From contig OW203729.1 of NCBI GenBank assembly GCA_934045075.1, positions 10,546,704 to 10,610,703 of the forward strand: DNA of 64,000 bases, in the 5' to 3' direction. Positions 55,275-64,000 of the stretch are shown here, in pieces (the stretch's first letter is position 1; each line of letters starts with the position of its first letter). The notes beneath the pieces are model-generated. The model did no database searches, was not told the origin of the DNA, and saw only the letters and a list, made by a program, of their open reading frames with translations. The DNA is from Yponomeuta sedellus (taxonomy: Eukaryota > Arthropoda > Insecta > Lepidoptera > Yponomeutidae). Both the position numbers and the translations under genes were made by a program.

Positions 55275-57418
55275 CGACGGGGAAGAAGCAAATACTTCTA
55301 TTTCACACAGACCTGACTTTACAGGAGGAGGAAAAAACTGAATAATATTTTTGTTTATAATTTTAGTGCGACCTCATGTTCTGAAGGTTGCTTTATTATT
55401 TCAATTGCCTTTTTTTAAACTAATGTTAATTTAGTAGACCTAGAGGATCCAAAGTTAGTGTAAGATAGAAGCTATTGATTTCTGTGTTATGTTGAAAGTT
55501 TTGACGTTAGACGGTATTTCCACTTTTAAATATTTCTTCTAATTCCTATTAATTGCTTTATTTCTCTTTGTAAACTATTCTCTGTAGCATCAGAAAACTA
55601 TTATTAATTTAGAAAAAAACAACAAGTACTGAATAACATAAATTATACATAATTTTGTAAGATAGGAGGTATTGCTTCAAACGAATTTCAAATTGAGTTC
55701 AAGTTAGGAGATATTATAAAGGAATGGGGCAAGATTTAGTTAGTAAAATTTTAACTGTTAACTATACAAAACATGCAATAAATTAACAAAATATTCATAT
55801 TTTATTAAGAAAATAATGAAATTATTAAAATAAAACGAAATTTTTGCATTTACCAATTCTTAATGCAACATAATAAAGTAGGTACAACCTAATTAGGTGG
55901 GTTTAAAAAAAAAATACTATAAAGTAAGATTAACAAAAACAAATTGTAAGTAAATAATTAACTGAAATCAATAATAAGAATCATCATTATGAACTTATTA
56001 TAAACAAACTACTCGTGTGGTAAATTATCATAATAAGGATGACAGTCTTTTGGTAAATGATTTTACATTACCAGATACTTTCTTTATCTTTCTGGTAACA
56101 GCAGCCCGAGCAGAAAGAGGTTTTCGTACTGATTCCGTTTGTTGTCCTAAAATTAATAAAATAATATTGACCAAGTTCTATAACAGTCATAATTAGTAAG
56201 TATTGTGTGCAATAATTGTATTTTATTTTTCATTTATTAGGGCACTATGTAGGTACTACAAGTATAGGCATCCAGTGATTAATAAACGTCAAATCATTGT
56301 TGAATAATAGACGATAGACTTACCTTTAGGATAAGTAAATCCTGTATCATCATTTTCAAAAAGTTTTCTCTTTACTAATTCCAATGGTTTTTTAAAAGCA
56401 AAATTTTGAACAGAGTTATTCAATATGAAATGGATAAAAATAATACACTAAGGTATGATTAAACACACAACGTACGTTTTGAACCAGGGGTATCGGTGAT
56501 AGCATGTGAATTTGAAGGTTTTGGTGATGCTGATTCTGTTTGTTTTTCTGAAAAATATAAACGGGAAATCAAGCTTACAATACAAAATAATGGTAGGAAT
56601 ATATCGGCTAGCTAGTGCATTGAAAAACACTATTTCTTAATGACTTGCGTTCTGAATTAACAGCAAAGACATCTTGGTTTAATAATCCAAGGATTTTCTT
56701 CCCCCGAACAACGAGAGTTATAAAAACAGTACAATGGCAAGTATGTGCAAGTACAATGTGAGATACTAAATGTAATAGATGATTATGCGATAAACCTATG
56801 CTAAGTTACAACATGCAGAAGTAAAACAGTAAGTACCTACTGCGGTAGGTGGACATGTGTTCACACTGATTTTGCTGATCGTTTTCACAAATATTCAATT
56901 AAATATTGCAAAACTTACCTGAATAATTAAGAATCCAACATAAATTGATCACTATTTTCTATTTTTAACAATTTTCTTCACGAGAAGCACGTTAAAACTC
57001 GCACTATTTGGGTTTGTAGCATGTGCGTTTGAAGAAACTGAGCGAGGCTAACGCCATCTATATCGGCGAACTAGGACTTCCTTTCATTGTGCGGATCCTT
57101 GTCGGCAGTCGCGCGAGTGCTGCGCTCGAGTAAACACGTTTCATGGCGAAAATAGGAGCTATTGTCAGAAAAAAACACGCGCGAACGAGATAGGAGTAAT
57201 TTATTTTCATAGAAAGGAGATATTTTTATTAAAATTATTACAACATATTAAAGCTTTATTTTAAGAGCAATTTCTACACATTAAAAATCTCTCTAAAAGT
57301 GAGAAATATAGATAGGAGATCTTTCCAGCTAACGTTAAATTTAATTTTGCATCCAACTACGTCTAAAAGTCATTTTGCCCAAAAATGTAAGATAGAAGTA
57401 TTTGCTTCTTCCCCGTCG
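55275..57418. mobile_element. 2144-bp DNA transposon, perfect 27-bp inverted ends, ACAG duplication
   Basis: Both ends start CGACGGGGAAGAAGCAAATA and the match runs 27 bp. ACAG lies on both sides (55271-55274 and 57419-57422). The uninterrupted minisatellite unit at 55124 (CACACAGGAGGCGC) is a paralogous empty site. The interior is very AT-rich and scattered with GATAGGAG/GATAGAAG motifs (for example at about 55460, 55661, 57150, 57190, 57312, 57390). I recognise no transposase. A 4-bp duplication is known for several superfamilies; I do not assign one. Confidence 0.92.
56028..56547 (-). pseudogene. Exon-like segments inside the 2144-bp transposon
   Basis: I do not recognise the product. Three minus-strand segments look like exons. 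56476-56547 follows TATATTTTTCAG and has a GTACGT donor (KQTESASPKPSNSHAITDTP, GSK). A second ends at 56334 with a GTAAGT donor (NFAFKKPLELVKRKLFENDD, TGFTYPK). 56028-56146 follows AATTTTAG and runs to a TGA (GQQTESVRKPLSARAAVTRK, IKKVSG, ending RLSSLL). The last two join in frame across a phase-1 intron. The first two do not join properly, because only about 27 bp separate them, so the gene is broken or the first segment is an alternative exon. The shared QTES motif suggests internal duplication. Confidence 0.3.
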
Positions 57419-57480
57419 ACAGGAGGCGCAGGAACGCGGAAGGCCTGACTGCTCTCTGTCTGATAGAATCCTTAGAGTTC
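57419..57480 (+). repeat. Minisatellite, remainder of the split unit
   Basis: ACAGGAGGCGCAGGAACGCG ... CTCTCTGTCTGATAGAATCC continues the unit interrupted at 55274. Confidence 0.85.
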
Positions 57481-58062
57481 AACAATATGAACAAAATAAA
57501 CAAAGAAGTTGGTTAAATAGGAGGCGTGTAGTACCATTAGCAATCAGCGGCATATTCTGAAAATGAACGATCGCTTCTATTTAAAACCGCAGCGAGTCAC
57601 AAAGGTCAACTGGGGCACATTTGTTACTGACAGCGCCAATATTGTATTGTTACAGGTTCGTAAATCACGAAACCATAATTACAACGTCCATTACGTACTT
57701 AACAGAGATTTTTTTTCGATTAAGTTATGGCGATTAACTTTGACAGACTAATTTACACAAACACGATTCCTTAAAGTACACTTACACTTCAGAAGCAGTT
57801 CAAATAGTCTTGGTTTAATAGTCGGGGTTTTGAGAAATGACACCGTTCAAGTTTAGTTGGCTACCTACATTCCTTACCAGATTTTCTAGAGCACAATAAA
57901 ATTGTCTTTGTTAGTTATTTGTTTTATTGTGGGCTATAAAAATAAACCCTGTCGTAAAAGAAACATTACTGACTAACTTATTTTATTATTAATGAAGTCT
58001 CAAGCGAACGCGTGTAGCGTTGGCTTGAGACAATAGGGTATTTGAAGGGCCCTTTTATTCAT

Positions 58063-58465
58063 GTTATAGAGATGCTTTGAATGGCATGTTACTTTGAATG
58101 ACAGGAAACGCAATAGTCTGATTAGAGAACTTTGTGGACTGAAAAAGGATGTAGTGACTAGAATTGAGGAATGTTGCGTTGGTTTGGACATGTGGAGAGG
58201 ATGAAGGAAGAAAGATTGACGAAACAAATATATATTGATAATGTGAGTGGAAGTCCCGGTAAGAGACATCCAAGGCGGACATACGTCGACCAAACAGTGG
58301 ATTTATTAGCAAAGGGAAGATATAAAGTACCCGGAACCGGCGTGCGTGCATGCAACGACTTATGAAGTTGATGAAGCGAAGGTGATCTGTCAGGATCGTG
58401 GCAAGTGGCAGTCCCTGGTCTCTGCCTACCCCTCTAAGATACAGGCGTGAGGTTATGTTATGTTA
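58063..58465 (+). mobile_element. LINE 3' end with reverse-transcriptase C-terminus
   Basis: The open frame 58171-58365 reads MLRWFGHVERMKEERLTKQI, YIDNVSGSPGKRHPRRTYVD, QTVDLLAKGRYKVPGTGVRA, CNDL, the tail of a non-LTR retrotransposon polyprotein. Upstream, VTLNDRKRNSLIRELC-like sequence is frame-shifted. The 3' end is GATCTGTCAGGATCGTGGCA ... ACAGGCGTGAGGTTATGTTA with a short (TATGT)n tail. It is the longest copy of this family here; fragments lie at 15603, 19090, 22108, 30000, 32195 and 39288. Confidence 0.85.
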
Positions 58466-59646
58466 TAGAGATGCAATTTTTTTTCTTGCCTACCGCACAG
58501 TTTTGTTGAATTAGTGATATAAAAATATTACAGGCGCAGGAAGAACATTTTGTTATTTAGGATTCCGTTTTGGAGCTATTAAGCTTTAAAGCGTCAGTTT
58601 TTGTTCGGACGAGTAGGGCGTCCACCCCTCGCTTGGCTAAACGGTTGATTGTATAGGTAAACTTGAAACGTTTCAGGGTAAAACGTCAAATATTTAGCAC
58701 ATAAATGAATTTAATAGAAAAACTATCACGACTAAGTAGGCTTTGTGAAGCCTACTGATAGTTTTGCTATTGTTGATAGTGACAGTTGGCGAGTACGTCA
58801 GTACGACTAAGTCACAAAGTGCTCGTGGCCTGGTCGAACCGAGTGATTTGATTGATTTGATTTTCAGACGTCTTTATTTTGTATAAATAAAGACTTCATT
58901 AACATGTTACAATATAAAACACTGTCTTAAGTGTAACAATCTGTATTAGAACTATTTTTCAGGTGAGGCACCCAGGTAAAAATTTTAAGATATGTATGTG
59001 GTTAACATTATTATGCAATGTGATTATAGTTAAATTATGGTAATGTTATTCTAAAGGAAGTAGATACAATTCAGAGTGTGAAAAAAGTGGAAATACAAGA
59101 AGGAGATTCCTTGATATTAGAGTTAATGGCCTACTAAGTTTAACCCGTAATATCTTAGGTGCAACCATGGTCCCCTCGCTAGGATACCCTGAGTGGAGGA
59201 AACCAGTGGTTATTTTACAGGAAACAGCATTATAGGGCTCCAAGAGAATTAGGGCCTTATTTGCAGCTGCTCAAGAGAGTTACGTAAGATTCGCCAGTTA
59301 TGGCTGCAGAACACCCAAGTTAGCAGCCAAGAGGGCAAGGCTGCGACCTCTTTTGAGTCGCCAGTCAAGTACAAGGGTGGCGGTGGCTTGATAAACCTTG
59401 AACTTACTAAATTGTCGGTGGAGGCATCGCGAGACACGACAGCACGAACAGAGGCAGGTATCAGGCAGGGAAATAACGATTATGATATTCTGCTTTACAG
59501 TTAATGTGCATCAAAGCGCCAACTACCAAATCAAATGGTCTATAAAGCTAAACTGACTGGCTTTACATTGTTCAGTGTACTGGTTGAATTGTGGTCTCTA
59601 TATTAAGTTATACCCGTTTATTAGCGCTATGTTAACGTTTTAACCT

Positions 59647-60240
59647 CGACTGCCTCGTGGGTCTAAGGCGCTTAAGGCGGTACCAAGACAGAGGTCGTGG
59701 GTTCCATTCCCACTGGGGGCCGCCGTGCATTTGTACAAGTAGCTTCAGTCAGGGTGTATTTTCATATTTGGGACGTCGTTGCCTGGTTGCATAGTACGGG
59801 GTGTTCTAGTTTGGGACCAGCGCAAGTGAAGTAAAGTGATTTGTTGTGTGAAGCGCTCGTGCCTAGTCGAACCGAGTGATTGGAATCAATCACTTGAGTT
59901 CAGCAACAACAGGCGCGGTCAGGTGCAGGGTGGGTGACCGACCCATGACTACCGCTAGTGGCATTTTTTCCGAGCGCTTTCGTTCTGCGCAAGGCACGCT
60001 AAGCCGTTGGTGCCGGCTGTCATGTAATGGCAGTCGTTAACCCATGTCAGAGGCCTTATGGGCGGCTTGATAACTTCTGACAGTAAGGCTCGCCACTGTC
60101 TTACAATCCTCCACCAACCCGGACTTGGCCCCCGTGGTGGAGTATGGCCTAACCTTCCTGCGATGCAGGAAGAGACCCAAGCCCCAGCAGTGGGGACATA
60201 CAAGGGTTGATATCGTTGTGTGGAAGTTATAAACTTAGCA
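59647..60240 (+). mobile_element. tRNA-derived SINE (family 'GCCTCAGTCTGGG') split by a 5S-derived SINE
   Basis: The head GACTGCCTCGTGGGTCTAAG, AGGTCGTGGGTTCCATTCCC and body TTCAGTCAGGGTGTATTTTC ... AAGTGATTTGTTGTGTG run to 59849. After the insert the copy resumes GTTGTGTGGAAGTTATAAAC at 60214. Confidence 0.88.
59850..60213 (+). mobile_element. 5S-rRNA-derived SINE, copy 8, full length and nested
   Basis: It starts AAGCGCTCGTGCCTAGTCGA, has GAGTTCAGCAACAACAGGCG and GGGTGGGTGACCG, and ends CAGTGGGGACATACAAGGGT, TGATATC. GTTGTGTG on both sides is the 8-bp target duplication. This fixes both ends of the family at about 364 bp. Confidence 0.92.
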
Positions 60241-60462
60241 AAACGTATATTTGTAAACCGCCTTATGGGTACTGATGCAAGACCAGCGCTGGAGTATGAC
60301 TCTCCAGCTCATGCTGAGTCAGAGCTATTTAGCATTTGCAACACCCACAGTGGTCACACTGGATAATGGATTGCTGTGCGTCTTAATATGTTAATGTTTC
60401 TTTGTAATATTGTTCATTGTTTTGTACATGTTGTTTGCTTTTTTTGCTACTGTATAATCTGC

Positions 60463-60488
60463 TTGATATATATATATATATATATATT
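60463..60488. repeat. (TA)n microsatellite
   Basis: About eleven consecutive TA units after GCTTGA. Confidence 0.9.
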
Positions 60489-60542
60489 TATATTAAATTG
60501 TAAATAAATGATTAGTTTATCTCTGTTTTAAATGTGTGGACT

Positions 60543-60578
60543 GAAATCATTATTACAATTAATTGTAATAATGATTTC
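60543..60578. repeat. Perfect 36-bp palindrome without spacer
   Basis: GAAATCATTATTACAATT is followed directly by its exact reverse complement. Confidence 0.95.
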
Positions 60579-60817
60579 ATTGTTTATCAAAGTATATTTT
60601 GCCCAAAGTATGTTTTGCTACGAAGACCACTTAAACGATGTTAATTTTGATATTGAGATTTTTTCTAATTAAACATACCTACTGCTTAATAACATTTTGC
60701 ACTCTTGGGCGTTTTCTTCTTAGACTTTCTGATTGGGGGCTGAATTACGTTTTCTGAGTTTTCAAAACGTTTGGGTTTCGGAGTTTTGAAACCTCAAAAC
60801 AGTCTTTTAAAATACTG

Positions 60818-61050
60818 GCCCCACGTTAGGCGCCAGTATGAGCGTTACTACTTCCGTAACGTCTGACTCGCGATCTATGTATAAAGAGCAGCGACTCAAC
60901 ATGAATTTGAACAGCGTTTTCATACGTAATAGGGTCTAGCGATTGTTGAAAACAGCCCGTTAGGGAGTTACGTAACTCGAAATGTAGTGAATATTCTCGC
61001 TCGTTAGTGCGGCGCTGTATTGTGGTGCCGCCCCACGTTGGGCGCCAAGA
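60818..61050 (-). other. Two primer-binding-site-like motifs about 200 bp apart (degraded LTR element?)
   Basis: In minus sense, TGGCGCCCAACGTGGGGC ends at about 61033 and TGGCGCCTAACGTGGGGCC lies at about 60818-60836. This string is the usual tRNA primer-binding site just inside the left LTR of many insect gypsy/BEL elements (from memory). No gag-pol coding sequence is seen, and LTR boundaries are not evident. Confidence 0.4.
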
Positions 61051-61139
61051 GGGCAAGGCCAACTCTAACATTCCTCTCCTCTACACTGAAGCGACTTTCG
61101 CCAATTTACACAAACTTACATAATTAAGATAAGATAAAA

Positions 61140-61262
61140 ATATTCTTTATGGTCAGACGACATTGTGAGGGTTGCGGGTCAGAGATGGATCAGGTTAGCA
61201 CAGGACCGTGAGGAATGGCGCAATAAAAAGGAGGCATATGCCCAGCAGTGAGTTGATGGGGG
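61140..61262 (+). repeat. RTE-like LINE C-terminal scrap
   Basis: GGGTCAGAGATGGATCAGGT translates as RWIRLAQDREEWRNKKEAYA then QQ and a stop, the same tail seen at 38935-39204. Confidence 0.75.
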
Positions 61263-61477
61263 CTGATTATAGATATAGATTCTTTATTGTAGACTATAAA
61301 ACAACAAACACAAAATATTTACAACTGTGCATAGTGCAATTGGCGTTCTAATGCTAAACGCAATTTTTTCCCGATAACCTTACGATGGAAAGTTGCTGAA
61401 GGAAATTAGAAAGTTAGAATTTCAATATGGAGTATTAAGCAGCCTATATACGTTCAACAATCCAACTTACAACAGGT

Positions 61478-61602
61478 TCAAACTGGAGAAGAGTCGCAGA
61501 AGATAGAAAACAGTGGAAGTCATTGGAGGAGGCCTTTGCCAGGAGGCACACTGAACTAAGAGTTCTATACGCCCGGGAACACAAACTGATATAAAAAGCT
61601 CA
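61478..61602 (+). repeat. LINE C-terminal scrap
   Basis: NWRRVAEDRKQWKSLEEAFA, RRHTELRVLYAREHKLI then a stop resembles the last residues of RTE-type proteins (R.A.DR..W..leEA...). Followed by a TTGATTGATT tail. Confidence 0.7.
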
Positions 61603-61998
61603 GGATATTAAAGCTACTTGATTGATTGATACGTTCTACATATTGAAGAGCGCAGACCTTCTCTCAGAAAGATAGAAAGGACTTAATCGTCATGCACGGC
61701 CACAGCCGAGTGGCGATTTCAAGCGCTAGCTAAGGTATCAAACTCAAACTTGCTAAGAGACTAACAACGGTCTCCGGATTGAAAATTGAATTAAATACTT
61801 CGTTTAAGTATTTTCTACACTTTAAAGCGTATGGCACCTAGGAGGAACGTCAGACAAGGCGTGCTTTCAATTTACTATTATACACACACAATGTACTGTA
61901 GCAGCCTTGCAGATTGTATACAGCCCGCACAGATAAGACGGGAAAAAGACGCGACGCAAGCGTCGCGTCTTTTCCGCGCCTTAGATTTACTAACTTTA

Positions 61999-62144
61999 AA
62001 AACCTATTTAGAGGCTAAAAATTTCACCCATGCCGGGATTCGAACCCGCAACCTCTGGCTATCCAGCGCTCTACCAATTGAGCAAATAGGTTTTTAAATT
62101 TGTCCTTAGCACGGGTTAGTGCATTAAAAATAAAAATAGTATAA
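61999..62144 (-). mobile_element. 146-bp tRNA-like mini-element with 13-bp target duplication
   Basis: Perfect direct repeats TTTACTAACTTTA at 61986-61998 and 62145-62157. It carries the B box (GGTTCGAATCCCGGC in minus sense) and a shortened A-box region. Then the unit's distal part (from AAATAGGTTTTTAAATTTGT to TTAGTGCATTAAAAATAAAA on the plus strand) is joined in inverted orientation relative to the tandem units at 33124 and 63036. Confidence 0.88.
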
Positions 62145-62584
62145 TTTACTAACTTTACTAAATTCTAAATTCCAGCAGAAACGGCGGTCTCTTTGTAAGG
62201 TCTTAAGAGTAGGACGGAAGCAAGTAATGTACGTATGTGTTAATTGTAGAATTTTCATCACCGCGTTTCATAAAACTACAATTCATTGTGCACTATGACA
62301 AACAAATCGATGTATAAATAGCAGAGTCAACCTACTTATTAATATGTGGGCTAATCGGCTCTGCGTACATCGAATTGTTACAATAAACCATAAATTGTAT
62401 TTCTATAGAACGGGTCCTGTAGGTAAGTTGATCTACTCATAAGATAGAAACTACATTTGAAGATGCCTAAAAACAATTTAGCGATATTGCTACCTACTTT
62501 ATGGATAACAGACTCGGCGTGTGTGTGACACGTGAAAATGGTGCCAGGCATGCTTTTGGAAGGAAGACCTAGCCGTAAAAAGTC

Positions 62585-62925
62585 AAATAAAATCTTTATT
62601 AGGCTGTATATATCAGCTTCGACGTCTGTGGGTCTTCAGTCAAGGCCGAGGTCGCGACCTCCGTCGGTGTCGCAATAAACTAGCGCTGTCTCGAGGGAAT
62701 GTGGAAAAATTCTGATGGGATCCCGCACCTGCCCAGTGAAGAACAAAAAACCAATGCACTTTCTCCGAGGGAAGTGACCAAACCACTTATGTAAGACGCT
62801 CGTAAACGTAATGCATACAACACACAAGTAAAACCAGAACTGTAACTATGGAAAAGTGCCAAGTCTTTGTACAAGCCAAATTCAGGAGACGCGATCGTCC
62901 GGAAGAGTCGCTGGCGTCTCATGAA
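62585..62925 (-). other. Unassigned minus-sense stretch ending in AATAAA
   Basis: On the minus strand, a GC-richer stretch with two overlapping open frames ends with CTAATAAAGATTTTATTTGA. It could be the 3' end of a retrocopy or LINE. I do not recognise the translated sequence. Confidence 0.3.
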
Positions 62926-63035
62926 AATTAATTATGCAGTTTTATTTCCCAATTTACTACAGCCGAGAGTGCCGCAAAACGATCCATTTCGAAACCATTC
63001 CGCCCACACGTTTACTTATTAATGATTTAATTCTG

Positions 63036-64000
63036 ATTATACTATTTTTATTTTTAATGCACTAACCCGTGCTAAGGACAAATTTAAAAACCTATTTAGA
63101 GGCTAAAAATTTCACCCATGCCGGGATTCGAACCCGCAACCTCTGGCTATCCGTGCCAGCGCTCTACCAATTGAGCCAATGGGCGACTCACGGCATCAGT
63201 GAAATTTCGAACCTCTACACTATTCTCTGTATTACGTACAGGCAGCGACATCTGGCTTAAGCAAATTGCATCACTTACAGCCCCGACTACCAACTTTGCA
63301 GTTAGGTTTTACATCGGAACGATATCACTGTACCCACATGATTATACTATTTTTATTTTTAATGCACTAACCCGTGCTAAGGACAAATTTAAAAACCTAT
63401 TTAGAGGCTAAAAATTTCACCCATGCCGGGATTCGAACCCGCAACCTCTGGCTATCCGTGCCAGCGCTCTACCAATTGAGCCAATGGGCGACTCACGGCA
63501 TCAGAGAAATTTCGAACCTCTTTACACTATTCGCTGTATTACGTACAGGCAGCGACATCTGGCTGAAGCAAATTGCATCACTTACAGCCCCGACTACCAA
63601 CTTTGCAGTTAGGTTTTACATCGGAACGATATCATTGTACCCACATGATTATACTATTTTTATTTTTAATGCACTAACCCGTGCTAAGGACAAATTTAAA
63701 AACCTATTTAGAGGCTAAAAATTTCACCCATGCCGGGATTCGAACCCGCAACCTCTGGCTATCCGTGCCAGCGCTCTACCAATTGAGCCAAGGGCGACTC
63801 ACGGCATCAGTGAAATTTCGAATCTCTTTACACTATTCTCTGTATTAAGTACAGGCAGCGACATCTGGCTTAAGCAAATTGCATCACTTACAGCCCCGAC
63901 TACCAACTTTGCAGTTAGGTTTTACATCGGAACGATATCACTGTACCCACATGATTATACTATTTTTATTTTTAATGCACTAACCCGTGCTAAGGACAAA
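63036..64000 (-). repeat. Second tRNA-like tandem array, 305-307-bp units, runs off the window
   Basis: Units start at about 63036, 63341, 63648 and 63954, each ATTATACTATTTTTATTTTT. Minus-sense tRNA-like segments lie at 63113-63185, 63418-63490 and about 63725-63796. The head is GCCCATTGGCTCAATTGGTA, with GGTTGCGGGTTCGAATCCCG. The units are closely related to, but distinct from, those at 33124-34021 (5 bp shorter, with shared differences such as AAATTTCACC). The left flank shows no obvious duplication because the right end is outside. Confidence 0.92.

Larger units (their letters stand above)
50653..64000 (-). other. rut intron or flank upstream of exon A (partial, at least 13.3 kb)
   Basis: No exon encoding the earlier membrane helices of the cyclase is recognised here, so the sequence continues as intron past 64000. 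It contains LINE C-terminal fragments, MITEs, a large inverted-repeat transposon, SINEs and a tRNA-like tandem array. 51130-53610 is mostly unique, with a GC-richer, conserved-looking stretch at about 52260-52500 containing a CAGCTG E-box. Nothing is recognised at 57780-58060, 58640-59640 or 62160-63030 (apart from an unassigned AATAAA-bearing stretch near 62590). Confidence 0.75.

Overview
The window is a stretch of animal nuclear DNA, almost certainly from a moth or butterfly. It is AT-rich, shows no bacterial-style gene packing, and has one split gene with very long introns. The repeats fit that reading: a short Helitron with a TCCTACTAATATTATAA-type 5' end, SINEs ending in GAA repeats with the 'CCAGCAGTGGACTAATATAGCC' type of 3' end (Metulj-like), and the common 'GGGTTCCGTA ... 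CACTTGGCCGGTTTTTT' repeat. I assign Lepidoptera from memory of these families; no search was run.

The only gene I can name is a calcium/calmodulin-type adenylate cyclase orthologous to Drosophila rutabaga (rut), on the minus strand. Four consecutive internal coding exons are visible: 50503-50652 (A), 48144-48262 (B), 24922-25033 (C) and 19248-19375 (D). All splice sites are consensus (AG ... GTGAGT/GTAAGT) and the phases agree (0, 2, 0, then 2 out of D). Together they encode 169 residues: the end of the first membrane cassette, the signalling helix, and the start of the first catalytic domain (C1a) with both metal-binding aspartates. The introns between them are about 2.2, 23.1 and 5.5 kb. 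The transcript enters from beyond 64000 and leaves past position 1, so at least 13.3 kb of upstream and 19.2 kb of downstream sequence is also intron or flank.

The rest of the window is transposable-element sediment inside the introns. Region by region: 1-9700 holds little that I recognise except a 2.19-kb inverted-repeat element (3441-5627) with an 8-bp target duplication, stuffed with SINEs. 9700-19200 has SINE copies, a 12-bp-duplication insertion (15133-15519) and hairpins. 19200-25100 has exons D and C, two decayed partial copies of exon D, and a SINE nested in a SINE next to the exon C splice donor. 25100-48100 is the giant intron, with tRNA-derived SINEs, a trimeric tRNA-like element (33124-34021), LINE tails and several MITEs. 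48100-50700 has exons B and A and a Helitron. 50700-64000 has LINE C-terminal fragments, nested Tourist-like MITEs, a 2.14-kb terminal-inverted-repeat element (55275-57418) that split a minisatellite, a SINE nested in a SINE, a possible degraded LTR element and a second tRNA-like tandem array running off the end.

The items most worth follow-up are: (1) a SINE family whose head resembles 5S rRNA; (2) the tandem tRNA-Ile-like units of about 305-310 bp, one trimer of which is flanked as a block by a perfect 13-bp target duplication; (3) the decayed tandem duplicates of rut exon D; (4) the two large inverted-repeat elements with exact target-site duplications; and (5) a 75-codon open frame at 20553-20780 that looks coding but that I cannot identify.
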